Positions 8,956 through 17,685 of a stretch of 64,000 nt of DNA are shown in pieces (position 1 is the stretch's first letter; the number at the start of each line of letters is the position of its first letter). The notes under the pieces were generated by a model. It searched no databases. It had not been told where the DNA came from and saw only the letters and a program-made list of their open reading frames with translations. This DNA is from Leptofilum sp041748655 (GTDB lineage Bacteria; Chloroflexota; Anaerolineae; Promineifilales; Promineifilaceae), in assembly GCA_041748655.1 (NCBI GenBank), contig JBGTCV010000003.1:61971-125970 (forward strand). The letters are read 5' to 3'. A program made the position numbers and the translations under genes.

Positions 8956-10683
8956 TTATTCATCTGTTTTGCTAAATTGGCCAGGCGAGTGAAGAAATGT
9001 ATCTTCTTGGCGTAGGAATTGCTCGGAGGTTGCAAAAACCAGCAGCAGATCATCTTCATAGATTGGCTTAACCGGCATTGCTACACGCCAATCTTCCACA
9101 TCAAGAAGCGATTTCCCCTCTTCAACTGATTCGTTGAGTAACGCTTTGTCTATGATTAAAAAGCCAACATTTGCTTCAGCCAGTTGGTTTAATGCTTGCT
9201 CTGCATTGGCTGGAAAAGGTTGAGGTGTTAAATCAACTGCACCTGCTCTCAGTAGCGGATTCTCGTTAATGAATCGAAATACATCCTCTCCGGCACGAGA
9301 GATTACACCGCCCGTCATTGGGTGTTCATGAATAGTTTGGTAGTACATATATCGCTTATCCTGCTGCCTGCCAGTGGGCAACTTTGCAATGACGACCTCC
9401 TGGGGCACATCTGTTAAATAGTCGGTGTAAAAATTGGAAACGTTAGTAGGGGTGGAGGGAAAGGGAACGGCCGTGTATTCAAAAAAGATTAATGAACCTA
9501 CAAAAATGGCCGAAATAGCAATGCGTTTGCTGGAATTACCTATTGATTCAAGAAGACCTAACCATCCGTATGCGACCATCATCGAAACCCCCATAGACAT
9601 TAAAATCATCATCCGATACATATTGCGCAAAATTGGTGCAATGGGTAATGTCCAGGGTAAAACAATCGGTAAAGCGGAATTAAAAATTACTGGGGTGGGA
9701 CCAATCGCGAATAAGTAGGCAATTATTGTAAGTAAGAGCCATACTGCCACTTGTCTGCGCTGTCGTCCGTAGGCCAACATCATCAAGAAAAAAGGCATTA
9801 GGCCCAAATACATCCCACGAATGAGCCAGTAATACCAATGAGGAACCATGAAAGATCCCATATCAGTGCGGATTGAATCTTCTGGATTAATAATAAAGTC
9901 GCTGTTGCTGCTTTGGATAGCATCTCGCAATAAAGGAAAGACTGTTGGCAAAATGAACAGTCCACTCGCTGTGGCGAAGATAAGGATGATGTGCCAGCTA
10001 GGTCGGGGAAACTGGTTAGAAGAAATCATGAAAAGGAGTAGCACTCCCATCCAAAACACCATTAAAATGATGAGAATGGTGCTGGTGGCTGCACCTATAA
10101 AGACAAAAATGGCCGCTACCAATGCTAGCTTCACGCTGTTTTCCCGTACTGCCCGAATAAAATAAAGCGTCATCCAGGGGAAGCACCAAATGCTCAACAA
10201 TACAGGGTGGCAACTTTGATATAGATTGTGGGAATTGAAAGCAAATACAATGCCTGCCAGAATGCCTGCCACGCTGGAGTCTGTCATGTAGCGTCCTAAA
10301 TGGTACATGCTTAATCCGGCCAACACATAGTTTAGCAGGATGGTAATGTTGTAGGCAGGTAAGGTGCCAATTAACGGCCGTAATCCCAAAGAAACGGCCG
10401 TATTCAAATGACTAAAGCTGTGGTAAATCAAGTCTGCCCCAATGGGGTAATACATAAAGTCTGAGCGCCACAGGGATATGTCTGGGTCAGTGAACGCCTT
10501 ATATGTCCACCAATCGGCCCACGGGTTGATGTAAACATCGTTATCTCGGCCAACGATGACGCCATTCAAATCGGTGACAATATTCCAGGCCGCAATGGTG
10601 GTGAGCAGTACAAAGAGCAGTAATATCCACCACGATTCGCGGCGGCGAAACGATTCAAAGTTGAAATTACGCAATTGGGTCAT
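8956..10683 (-). CDS. Large polytopic membrane protein, GT-C-like
   Basis: A 575-residue protein starting at MTQLRNFNF. The ATG at 10683 overlaps the upstream stop as ATGA, which points to translational coupling. About eleven membrane segments follow the early loop VIVGRDNDVYINPWADWWTY, which has the acidic residues expected of a GT-C catalytic loop. A soluble C-terminal domain follows (FYTDYLTDVPQEVVIAKLPTG). It is related to membrane proteins of unknown function common in Chloroflexota and Archaea. Base use is more AT-rich than that of its neighbours, and only three ACGGCCGT sites occur in 1.7 kb. Confidence 0.75.
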   Translation of the reverse strand: MTQLRNFNFESFRRRESWWILLLFVLLTTIAAWNIVTDLNGVIVGRDNDVYINPWADWWTYKAFTDPDISLWRSDFMYYPIGADLIYHSFSHLNTAVSLGLRPLIGTLPAYNITILLNYVLAGLSMYHLGRYMTDSSVAGILAGIVFAFNSHNLYQSCHPVLLSIWCFPWMTLYFIRAVRENSVKLALVAAIFVFIGAATSTILIILMVFWMGVLLLFMISSNQFPRPSWHIILIFATASGLFILPTVFPLLRDAIQSSNSDFIINPEDSIRTDMGSFMVPHWYYWLIRGMYLGLMPFFLMMLAYGRQRRQVAVWLLLTIIAYLFAIGPTPVIFNSALPIVLPWTLPIAPILRNMYRMMILMSMGVSMMVAYGWLGLLESIGNSSKRIAISAIFVGSLIFFEYTAVPFPSTPTNVSNFYTDYLTDVPQEVVIAKLPTGRQQDKRYMYYQTIHEHPMTGGVISRAGEDVFRFINENPLLRAGAVDLTPQPFPANAEQALNQLAEANVGFLIIDKALLNESVEEGKSLLDVEDWRVAMPVKPIYEDDLLLVFATSEQFLRQEDTFLHSPGQFSKTDE

Positions 10684-11105
10684 GTATTTTTTAGCTTCGG
10701 AAATTTGGCAACCACAACATAGTAGAAAAATACCCCAACGATCAGGGGGACAGGCGCTGTGAATGTATCGCTGGCCCGGTTTTCGGCCAGCCAGAAGGTG
10801 CCCCATGGCAGCACAACCACTAGCAGCAGCGTCCACAGCGGGAACGGCGTTCGATCATTCGGCATCCAGATGCTGCCCAGCTCCGCCCACAGCGGATTCC
10901 ACACCGCCGGATCGTACGGGTCCAGCCCGCGCAAAATCGCTTTCCCCCAGGCAAACAGACTCATAAAGTCCCGATTGTTGTACCGGGCCGGACCAGTAAG
11001 CATTTCGTACATTCCCCAGGTGAGCAGGGCAAAGATGACCAAAATGAATAAAACAATCACGATGGTCTGTTGCGATTTAGGTTGAACGGATTTTGCTGTG
11101 GTCAT
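10680..11105 (-). CDS. Short GT87-like membrane protein, probably a truncated relative
   Basis: 141 residues from MTTAKSVQPK. It contains a first helix and then FMSLFAWGKAILRGLDPYDPAVW and PFPLWTLLLVVVLPWG, which match only the first third of GT87/DUF2029 mannosyltransferases (compare the full-length relative at 13451-14620). After three membrane segments it stops at KFPKLKNT. It is coupled to the downstream gene by ATGA. It may be a remnant kept in the operon or a small protein with its own role. A longer frame upstream of 11105 lacks a ribosome binding site and membrane character. Confidence 0.6.
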   Translation of the reverse strand: MTTAKSVQPKSQQTIVIVLFILVIFALLTWGMYEMLTGPARYNNRDFMSLFAWGKAILRGLDPYDPAVWNPLWAELGSIWMPNDRTPFPLWTLLLVVVLPWGTFWLAENRASDTFTAPVPLIVGVFFYYVVVAKFPKLKNT

Positions 11106-11288
11106 AAGCGTAAGTTTAGCGCGGTACGGCTTAATAATGCATAGCCAATAAGGTTTACCAGGATTTAAGTACCCAAGCAATTGTTTTTGAGTATTCCTAC
11201 ACGAGGAAAACACCTGTTTGCTTTTGCTCAGGTACTCAGACACGACTTCGACAAAAATGTAACACAGCTTCCCCATAAAATGAAAAAA

Positions 11289-11340
11289 CCCAGGTACTAC
11301 TGTACCTGGGCCAATTACCTAATTACTCAATTACCCAATC
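11289..11340. terminator. Hairpin plus AATTAC-periodic palindromic spacer
   Basis: CCCAGGTACTACTGTACCTGGG at 11289-11310 forms a nine-base stem, located downstream of the kinase gene's 5' neighbour and upstream of the GT87-like gene on the minus strand. It continues directly into CCAATTACCTAATTACTCAA-type sequence, a member of the spacer family seen again at 44757, 45805 and 49919. It probably acts as a terminator or transcript-end structure after the CpsD gene. The rest of 11106-11347 shows no gene. Confidence 0.55.
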
Positions 11341-11347
11341 CCATTTC

Positions 11348-11992
11348 TCAACCGTAATACGCTTCCATCGAGCTGTCCACCGGCGCATTGGTCAGCGTGA
11401 CCCCAATGATGTTGACCCGTGCCTTTTCCAGAATCTCTTTAGCCCGTTCGGCGTGTTCGCGGCGGGTTTTACCCGCGCTGAGCACCAGCAGCACGCCGTC
11501 CACTTTGGCCCCCAAAACGGCCGCATCCGTCACGGCATTCACCGGGGGCGCATCAAACAAAATGATGTCCGCCTTTTCTTGCAGCCGGGCGATGAGCTTA
11601 TCCACCTGCGGCGTACCTAAAATGTCTGCCGGGTTTGGCGGCTTGGTGCCAGAGGTGAGCAGCCACAGGTTGGGCACGGCCGTTTCCTGCAAAACTGGCT
11701 CACTATCGTGTAAAATCGCATCGGTAAAGCCGGGTTCCGCTTTCAGGTTGAAAAGAGTGTGCAAAGACGGCCGTCTCAAATCACAATCTACCAGCACTGT
11801 TTTACGGCCGCTTTGGGCCAGCGTCACCGCCAGATTGGCTACCGTGTTGCTCTTGCCTTCACCCGCCACAGGCGAAGTCACCACCAGCGACCGCAAGGGC
11901 GACTCCAAACTATAAAAAGAAAGATTCGTCCGCAGCGTCCGAAACGCCTCACTTATTGGCGAACGGGGGGTTGTAATTGTTACTAAATCCAT
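11348..11992 (-). CDS. CpsD/CapB-type tyrosine kinase (polysaccharide export regulator)
   Basis: A 214-residue bacterial tyrosine kinase of the P-loop MinD-like type. Walker A is SPVAGEGKSN (about 40-49), Walker A' is VLVDCDLRRP (66-75) and Walker B is IILFDAPP (about 143-150). The N-terminal ISEAFRTLRTNLSF is the usual interaction segment, and a single tyrosine pair (EAYYG) ends the protein in place of the longer Tyr cluster. Such kinases work with a Wzz/CapA activator to control polymerisation and export of exopolysaccharide. Two Wzz-like genes lie just upstream in the same direction. Confidence 0.92.
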   Translation of the reverse strand: MDLVTITTPRSPISEAFRTLRTNLSFYSLESPLRSLVVTSPVAGEGKSNTVANLAVTLAQSGRKTVLVDCDLRRPSLHTLFNLKAEPGFTDAILHDSEPVLQETAVPNLWLLTSGTKPPNPADILGTPQVDKLIARLQEKADIILFDAPPVNAVTDAAVLGAKVDGVLLVLSAGKTRREHAERAKEILEKARVNIIGVTLTNAPVDSSMEAYYG

Positions 11993-12005
11993 AATTCACC
12001 TTGTA

Positions 12006-12081
12006 CCTGGGGCTGAAGCCCCAGGCTAATTACTGATTACTGACCACCACTGACCACTGATTACTGACCACTGATTACTGC
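12006..12081. repeat. CCTGGGG hairpin followed by ATTACTG-periodic repeat
   Basis: CCTGGGGCTGAAGCCCCAGG (12006-12025) is the third copy of the hairpin found at 4110 and 4149. It leads into short units of the form (G)ATTACTGACCACTG repeated to 12081, between the Wzz-like gene and the CpsD gene. The unit length is irregular, so this is not a CRISPR array. Confidence 0.65.
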
Positions 12082-12732
12082 CTACTGCCCCGGAATCCGG
12101 CCGACCACCGGAATATCCAGGTATCGCTCCACATCTTCCGCCCGGCGCACCACGCCAGATTCAACCCATTCCAGTACAAAAATGAGGATGATGCCCAGCA
12201 ATGCGCCAAAAACAGCGCCAGCGGCCGTATTCACCTTCACGTTCGGGCTAACCCCCACCACTTTTGGATCATCCTGGAACTCAATACTGATGCGATCTCC
12301 CTGCAAATTTTTGTCGTTTTCTTCGTTTTGCCACTGGATGAGCAGCTCGCCCCAGGTGCGGGCGATGTCGTTGCCCAGGTCGGGGTCGGTGTTTTCTACA
12401 TTGAGCTGTACTACCAGGCCCAATCGATCCGACGCAACCGTAACATCGCCCAACAGGGTGCTGGCCTGCATGTCTAGCTGCAAGATATTGATGACCGCCT
12501 GGGCGCGGTAGCTGCTGTGCAGCCACTGCTCATAATTGCCCAAAAGTTCCCGCGCCGCCTGGGACTGCCCAAAGTCGGAGCGGGCGGGCCGCACCAGCAG
12601 CTTGACGCTGGATTCATAGACAGGCGTTTGTATCCGGCTAAAGCCAAACGCTGCTCCAGCTGTTAAAACCGCCAGCAAAATAATTATCCAGCCCCGCTGG
12701 CGCAAAATACGAAAATAGTCGCTTAATTCCAT
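12082..12732 (-). CDS. Wzz-like polysaccharide chain-length/co-polymerase protein
   Basis: 216 residues from MELSDYFRIL (ATG at 12732, preceded by GAAAGAAG). It has the Wzz plan: a first membrane helix (GWIIILLAVLTAGAAFGF), an outer domain of about 140 residues and a second helix (AGAVFGALLGIILIFVL), ending in the cytoplasmic tail RYLDIPVVGRIPGQ. The tail's proline-rich end is where such proteins contact their cognate tyrosine kinase, and the CpsD-like gene follows. This supports a Wzy-dependent type of polysaccharide assembly. Confidence 0.88.
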   Translation of the reverse strand: MELSDYFRILRQRGWIIILLAVLTAGAAFGFSRIQTPVYESSVKLLVRPARSDFGQSQAARELLGNYEQWLHSSYRAQAVINILQLDMQASTLLGDVTVASDRLGLVVQLNVENTDPDLGNDIARTWGELLIQWQNEENDKNLQGDRISIEFQDDPKVVGVSPNVKVNTAAGAVFGALLGIILIFVLEWVESGVVRRAEDVERYLDIPVVGRIPGQ

Positions 12733-12769
12733 GATCACTTCTTTCTGGTGATAAATCACCAGGCTAAAT

Positions 12770-13447
12770 CTATTTATTTTTGGGGATTTCGCCCAGAACG
12801 GCAAAACCGATAGCTTCTGCTTCTTCCCGGCTGCGGATGGTGGGGTCCAGATACTCTACCAGCAGCGCCAGCCCTAGCCCGGCAGCAAGGCCAACAGCCA
12901 GCCGCAGTGGGATGTCCAGCAGGCTGCTCAGGCTGCGCGGCAGCGGCGTAACAATCGGTTCGTCGAGCAAGACGAGTACGGCCGTTTCCCCCCCAAGCTG
13001 CGGTAAAGCATCCGCATTCTGCTCTGTCAGCACCACAATGGCCGCGTTTATAATCTGGGCCAGCGTCTCTGCGTCTCCATGCTGAATAGAAAGCTGGAGC
13101 CTGCTGCGCACGTTGTCGGCTGCTACACTAAAGCTGCCGGGGGCGATGGCTATGTTTTCCTGGGCGAGCTGGCTGGAAACGGCCGTCTTAAAACTGCCGC
13201 TCACCGCCCAATCCGTCAGCCCATTCACAATATATTCCGACCCCAACCAGTTGTAATACCGCTCCTCATCCGCCAAATCTGCGCCAGGCGTAGGGGATTG
13301 CGCCACGATGAAGTTGACGCCTACGTTAAACCCAGGCGCAGGTGGCGGTTGATACGTCACCACGCTAAATAATGCTACCACCAGTGGCGGAATCAGCGCC
13401 AGCAGCCAGCGCCGCCGAAAAATTGTGTAAAATGCTCGTAATTCCAT
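12770..13447 (-). CDS. Second Wzz-like polysaccharide co-polymerase
   Basis: 225 residues starting MELRAFYTIFRRRW. It has the same two-helix Wzz plan (helix about 14-31, helix about 180-200) with the ending EAIGFAVLGEIPKNK. It is clearly paralogous to the next gene in arrangement, though weakly similar in the outer domain. Paired Wzz-like genes may form a hetero-oligomer or reflect two chain lengths. It sits four bases from the GT87-like gene. Confidence 0.85.
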   Translation of the reverse strand: MELRAFYTIFRRRWLLALIPPLVVALFSVVTYQPPPAPGFNVGVNFIVAQSPTPGADLADEERYYNWLGSEYIVNGLTDWAVSGSFKTAVSSQLAQENIAIAPGSFSVAADNVRSRLQLSIQHGDAETLAQIINAAIVVLTEQNADALPQLGGETAVLVLLDEPIVTPLPRSLSSLLDIPLRLAVGLAAGLGLALLVEYLDPTIRSREEAEAIGFAVLGEIPKNK

Positions 13448-13450
13448 AAT

Positions 13451-14620
13451 TTACCTGCTGGGTTCTTTCAGGCGATGGTACGCAAAAAAATAGGTGATAC
13501 CAAATGCGATGGGAACCCAGTAAGTTTGCAGCTCATTAATGCCCAAAGTACGCTGATAAATTGCGCCGAAATTAATGCCAATTAACAAAATAGCCCAACC
13601 AAAAGCTTCTAATCGGCTGTATCGTCCCTCTGTTATCCAGATAACTATTTGCAGCAAGGGCAGCAATAATACAATAACATCATAGCCCCAACCAAATGGT
13701 GCGGTAATGACGGAAATGAGCACAGTGCCCTGCACCCAAATGCTAAGCTCGAATTTGTCTCGGTAACGCCACCAGAGCCAAATAGTTAGGGGCAAAATGA
13801 TAATCCCCATCAGCTTGGCCCACTGCCAGCCAAAGGAAAAGGCCAAAACGCCGCCCAAAGTTGGGGTTTCCCAGGCCAACAAGTTCCCCTGGCTAACGGC
13901 TTGTGTGTAATCTGTTAAAAATGACGGCCGTAAAACAAAAACAACTGTTGTCAAAGTTACAATCGCCACAATCAGTCCGGTCAAAACTCGATAATCCCGC
14001 CTTGTCCACAGCATGTGCAGGAAAATAACAGGCAAGGTCAGGTAGACTAAATGCGGTTTGACCAGAGTTAAAACCAGAAACAACCCGGCTATAAAAAGCT
14101 GATCGCGGTTGGCAAAGAATAAAAATGCCGCGAGACCCAAAAAAACCAGCGTGTTTACCTGCCCCATCAGCAGTGTGATCATTGTGGGCAAAAACAACAG
14201 CCCTACAAAAGGAGCCAGATGGCTCCACCGCTGACTGCTGTCCTGCACAGATAACGTTTTCCACACCAGAACAGAGCCCGTAAACACAATGGCTATATTG
14301 GTTAGCAGCCACAGCCAGGTTGCTCGTTCGAAGGAAACGGCCGTATAAGGCAGCAGCAGCGCCAACAGCCAGGGTGGATTCCAGCTGATAACTGCAAAGT
14401 CTTCCTGCCACTCAGTTTGCTGCTGTTCCACCCAGAGCAGTTGTTCCGCATCGGCAAAGTTTTCAGACTGAGCCAGTAAATGAGCCGCACTCCAGTATGC
14501 TCGAAAATCTCCTCGACCCATTGAAGGCGGCACAGGAATAGGCCCAGCCAAAACAAAAAGAAAAAGAGCGATAATGAGTCCGGCGGAAAGGTATTTAATC
14601 AAAGCGCTTCCTTGTAACAA
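13451..14620 (-). CDS. GT87/DUF2029-type membrane mannosyltransferase-like protein
   Basis: 389 residues and about ten membrane segments. The early loop GDFRAYWSAAHLL carries the conserved Asp of the GT87 family (alpha-mannosyltransferases using polyprenyl-phosphate-mannose). NPPWLLALLLPYTAVSF and LMGQVNTLVFLGLAAFLF are typical later motifs, as is KPHLVYLTLPVI. It probably adds sugars to the glycan exported by the Wzz/CpsD system. It lies between the GT4 gene and the Wzz genes. Confidence 0.85.
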   Translation of the reverse strand: MLQGSALIKYLSAGLIIALFLFVLAGPIPVPPSMGRGDFRAYWSAAHLLAQSENFADAEQLLWVEQQQTEWQEDFAVISWNPPWLLALLLPYTAVSFERATWLWLLTNIAIVFTGSVLVWKTLSVQDSSQRWSHLAPFVGLLFLPTMITLLMGQVNTLVFLGLAAFLFFANRDQLFIAGLFLVLTLVKPHLVYLTLPVIFLHMLWTRRDYRVLTGLIVAIVTLTTVVFVLRPSFLTDYTQAVSQGNLLAWETPTLGGVLAFSFGWQWAKLMGIIILPLTIWLWWRYRDKFELSIWVQGTVLISVITAPFGWGYDVIVLLLPLLQIVIWITEGRYSRLEAFGWAILLIGINFGAIYQRTLGINELQTYWVPIAFGITYFFAYHRLKEPSR

Positions 14621-14647
14621 GCCAATAACAAGGTGGTGCTTGCTGGA

Positions 14648-15739
14648 TTAGCTGTTCTGCTGCAATTTCTCATCAACCAGAGCTAAGATTTTTTGCTTAA
14701 ATAATGCAGCGTCAAATTTTTCGGCATGTTGGCGAATGCGCTGCGGGTCAATTTTGTCTGTATCAAACCCCTCAACGGCGTCGATGATAGCAGCAACGGA
14801 TTGTTCCGCAAAAAGCGTACCCGTCACCCCAGGAATGACTGTTTCCAGGGCACCGCCTGCCGCGTAGGCAATTACTGGTCGTCCAGCGGCCATTGCTTGC
14901 AGGGGCGCAATGCCAAAATCTTCTTCGCCAGGGAACATGAAGGCGCGGCATTTGGCCAGCAAATCGGGCAGTTCCTTATCCGGCACGTAGCCCAGAAACT
15001 CAATGGTGGGGCCAGCCAACGCTTCCAGCCGTGCCCGGTCTCGCCCGCTGCCGGCAATGCGTAACGGCCGTTTCATCCTGTTAAACGCCTCGATCAAAAT
15101 GTCAATTCGCCGGTACGGTACCAGCCGCCCCACCAGCAAATAATAATCTTCAACTTCACTGCATGGGGCAAAACGGCCTGTATCCACCGGCGGATAGATG
15201 ATAACCGACTCCCGCCGGTACACTTTGGCGATTCGCCGACGGACTTCCTGCGAAATCGCCACGAAATGATCCACCCGATCCGCCGCCAGCCGGTCCCATT
15301 GGCGCAAAGGCGTCAGAAACGGCGGCAAGAGCAGGCGCGTCAACCGCCCCAGCTGCTCTTGCTCCGCGTACTGATGATACCGCCAGACATAGCGCGTTGG
15401 CGTAAGGCAGTAGCAAATATGCACCGTTTCTGGCCCGGTGATCACGCCGTGGCAAAAGCCACTTTTGTTGCTAATCACCACATCGTAGCCGCGCAAATCA
15501 TGCTGCTCGAATGAAAAGGGATAGAGGGGGAAATAAAGCTGCTGCTTGCGATGCGCAAAAGGGAGTTTGTCGATAAAGTTGGTGCGGATGTCCCAATTTT
15601 GCCAATGGGGGGGCATGCGATCTGGTGCGTAGAGCGAGGTGTAGATGGGCGCGTCTGGAAACAGCTCAACGAGCGTTTCAAGCACATCTTCTGCCCCGCC
15701 GATCTGGTTCATCCAGTCATGAACGAGCGCAACTTTCAT
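14648..15739 (-). CDS. Glycosyltransferase family 4
   Basis: 363 residues with the two Rossmann domains of GT-B enzymes. It starts MKVALVHDWMNQIGGAEDVL with the Gly-rich acceptor loop. The C-terminal donor-binding domain has YYLLVGRLVPYRRIDILIEAF and GEEDFGIAPLQAMAAGRPV. In the E-x7-E signature the second Glu is Gln here, a change tolerated in parts of the family. It is cytoplasmic and transfers a sugar from a nucleotide donor to a lipid-linked glycan, probably the same polymer as the neighbouring genes. It ends the stress-response/glycan stretch and lies six bases from the PspA gene. Confidence 0.92.
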   Translation of the reverse strand: MKVALVHDWMNQIGGAEDVLETLVELFPDAPIYTSLYAPDRMPPHWQNWDIRTNFIDKLPFAHRKQQLYFPLYPFSFEQHDLRGYDVVISNKSGFCHGVITGPETVHICYCLTPTRYVWRYHQYAEQEQLGRLTRLLLPPFLTPLRQWDRLAADRVDHFVAISQEVRRRIAKVYRRESVIIYPPVDTGRFAPCSEVEDYYLLVGRLVPYRRIDILIEAFNRMKRPLRIAGSGRDRARLEALAGPTIEFLGYVPDKELPDLLAKCRAFMFPGEEDFGIAPLQAMAAGRPVIAYAAGGALETVIPGVTGTLFAEQSVAAIIDAVEGFDTDKIDPQRIRQHAEKFDAALFKQKILALVDEKLQQNS

Positions 15740-15745
15740 CTGCTG

Positions 15746-16420
15746 CTACACGCCCAGCCGGTTCATGCGTTCGGCCAGGGCAGCTTCTACCTCCAGGCTT
15801 TGCATGGCAGTGTCCAGCTGGTTGTCCAGGCTGCTTGCCTGTATTTCCCAGGCCGCATCGGCATGGTCCAACCGTCTGCGAATGTTTTCGGCAGCGTTGG
15901 CCACTTCGCTGTCCCCCTGGCTCATGAGCGAATCCAGCGAGCGCATTGCCTTGGCCGAAACTTCCTTTGATTTGGCCAATTGCAGCAAAAAGCCCAGCTC
16001 CTCCCGCTCCTGTTTGGCGATGGCCAGGCGGCCTTCCAGCTTCACCCGCACATCATCCAGCATTTCCAGGGCGGATACCTGCTTTTTCAGCGAGGCATCA
16101 TACGTTTTAATCAGCTCCATGGCAGACGTGAACTGTTTTTGGGTCACCATTGCTTCGGTTCGCTTGCCCTGCTGCAGAAAAGTATCCACGGCTAAATCGT
16201 ATTTGGCGGCGTCGTTGGCCAGCGCTTCGCGGCGGCGGCGCGACGTTTTTACCTGGGCAAACATGGGGGCGATGGTTTGCTTAAACTCTTCCAGCTCGCG
16301 CTCGGCCTGCCGAATATATTCGTCGTAGACGGAGAGGTCGCTTTTTTGCAATGCTTTGTCGGCCGCTTCATGCAGCCGGGCTTTAAACAGGGTTCTGAGT
16401 TTATGAAGTAATGAGGCCAT
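15746..16420 (-). CDS. pspA: PspA/IM30-family membrane-stress protein
   Basis: 224 residues, almost entirely alpha-helical coiled coil, as expected of the ESCRT-III-like PspA/Vipp1 family. It starts MASLLHKLRTLFKARLHEAAD, the amphipathic helix that binds stressed membranes, followed by DEYIRQAERELEEFK and the long heptad region. It polymerises on the inner membrane to limit leakage. PspC and a LiaF-like protein are encoded just upstream in the same direction, which supports a phage-shock/LiaFSR-type module. No ACGGCCGT site lies inside the gene. Confidence 0.9.
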   Translation of the reverse strand: MASLLHKLRTLFKARLHEAADKALQKSDLSVYDEYIRQAERELEEFKQTIAPMFAQVKTSRRRREALANDAAKYDLAVDTFLQQGKRTEAMVTQKQFTSAMELIKTYDASLKKQVSALEMLDDVRVKLEGRLAIAKQEREELGFLLQLAKSKEVSAKAMRSLDSLMSQGDSEVANAAENIRRRLDHADAAWEIQASSLDNQLDTAMQSLEVEAALAERMNRLGV

Positions 16421-16460
16421 GCGGGGGATTATACAGATTTAGGAGAAGGTGAGGCAAAAA

Positions 16461-16500
16461 AAACGGCCGTTTCCCCACAATTGGTAGGAAACGGCCGTTT
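16461..16500. terminator. Hairpin made of two ACGGCCGT palindromes
   Basis: AAACGGCCGTTTCC (16461-16474) and GGAAACGGCCGTTT (16487-16500) form a perfect 14-base inverted repeat around a 12-base loop, in the 108-base gap between the PspC and PspA genes. The left arm is preceded by eight A residues, so on the minus-strand transcript the stem is followed by a U-run, the form of an intrinsic terminator. It would reduce read-through from pspC into pspA. Confidence 0.7.
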
Positions 16501-16528
16501 CAAACGGTCGTCAAAAAAGTTAACTTGC

Positions 16529-16768
16529 TTAATTAATGACGATCTCTTCCTCGTCAAAAGCATGGGCTTTGGCGGCAGGCTCTTCATCTACTGGCAGTAA
16601 TATCCACAGAATCAGATAAGCCAGAATGCCATGTCCACCACCCAGCGCCATCAACACAAAAACCAGGCGCACAATGACAGGATCGATGTTCAGATAATCG
16701 GCAATACCGCTGCAAACGCCACCAATCATCTCATCATTTGTATTACGAACCAATCGCTTGTTACTCAT
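16529..16768 (-). CDS. pspC: PspC-domain small membrane protein
   Basis: 79 residues. RLVRNTNDEMIGGVCSGIADYLNIDPVIVRLVF is the classic PspC start, followed by one hydrophobic helix (ALGGGHGILAYLILWILLP) and a short acidic tail. PspC senses envelope stress and binds or releases PspA or related regulators at the membrane. A strong GGAGG ribosome binding site precedes the ATG. It lies between the LiaF-like gene and pspA. Confidence 0.93.
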   Translation of the reverse strand: MSNKRLVRNTNDEMIGGVCSGIADYLNIDPVIVRLVFVLMALGGGHGILAYLILWILLPVDEEPAAKAHAFDEEEIVIN

Positions 16769-16875
16769 TTTTTATACCTCCACACAGTTGTGTTTATTCT
16801 TTAAGTTGATTTGCACTCCATTACGCGCCAGGTTTCAAAAGGTTTCAAACCTGCAAAATTTAGTCGGAGGATTGG

Positions 16876-16956
16876 TTAAACCGCAAAGAGCGCGAAGAAC
16901 GCGAAGAATCAAAGAGAAGAACTTTGCGCCCTCTGCGTCCTTTGCGGTGAAATTTT
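16876..16956. repeat. Intergenic copy of the CCGC(A/G)(A/G)AGAG palindromic repeat
   Basis: Ends AAACCGCAAAGAGCGCG and CGCCCTCTGCGTCCTTTGCGGTGAA pair with each other. The element belongs to the same family as the one inside the coding sequence at 5265-5347. It occupies most of the gap between the LiaF-like gene and pspC. Confidence 0.75.
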
Positions 16957-16976
16957 GGGAAAGGAACTTGTGACCA

Positions 16977-17510
16977 TTACACTTTAGGTGCTTTTTTATG
17001 CGTTTTAGAATGTTTAACGCTGCGGCGCGGCCACAGCATCCGCAAACCCAGCCCAATGAGCAGCAGTGGCCAATAGCGACCCAATCCCCCCAGCCCGTTG
17101 AAAAATGCGCCAAATATTAAAAACAGCGCGGCGCTTATCAACAAAAGTCGGCCGCCTTCTCGCCAGGAAGATCGTCGCTGATGGCCTAGCAGACCGGCCA
17201 GAATAAGCCCAATACCCACAAAGCCGGGAATGAGCGTCCAGACATAGGCCCAGCTAGACCAGCTGTTGGTAAGATTTTGCACGTACAAAATTCCGCCAAT
17301 GCCGGAAACAATGCAGCCCGGTATAGCCAGGGGCGGGCTGCCTGCAAAGGCGCTCAGGAGCAGCAAGCCGCCAACCGAAACGATGATTAGCGGCCAATGA
17401 CGGCCGATGTCTAAACCCATTGCCAGGTTTGGGAAAAGTTGGATCAATAAAAACAAAACGCCGACCAGAATAAGGATGGTGCCGATGATGATTGAACTGC
17501 GCTTGTGCAT
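16977..17510 (-). CDS. LiaF/LiaI-like multi-helix membrane protein
   Basis: 177 residues with five or six hydrophobic helices in paired arrangement (IIIGTILILVGVLFLLIQ, WPLIIVSVGGLLLLSAF, later YWPLLLIGLGLRMLWP) and a basic tail. The repeated 'hairpin helix, W-P-L' pattern is that of the LiaI/LiaF transmembrane domain (DUF5668-like). It lacks the soluble C-terminal LiaF domain. A GGAGG ribosome binding site precedes the ATG. With pspC and pspA downstream it forms an envelope-stress group. Confidence 0.75.
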   Translation of the reverse strand: MHKRSSIIIGTILILVGVLFLLIQLFPNLAMGLDIGRHWPLIIVSVGGLLLLSAFAGSPPLAIPGCIVSGIGGILYVQNLTNSWSSWAYVWTLIPGFVGIGLILAGLLGHQRRSSWREGGRLLLISAALFLIFGAFFNGLGGLGRYWPLLLIGLGLRMLWPRRSVKHSKTHKKAPKV

Positions 17511-17685
17511 AAGAAGAACCTCCGTATTTCCTTGTATTTTCCTCTGTTAACCTTATACGAAAAGGCCGAATCATCGTCGCGCTCAGTATACCCGATGGGC
17601 TGATTGTGTTAAACTGGTCGCCAAAATTGCCTGACTGCAAGCAGGGCATCATACTACTGCATTTGTTAACATCAGGAGTAATAAA

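Noticed and set aside
12026..12081. Repeated ATTACTG units as a CRISPR array
   Set aside because: Units are 7-16 bases, irregular, with no spacers of constant length and no cas genes nearby.
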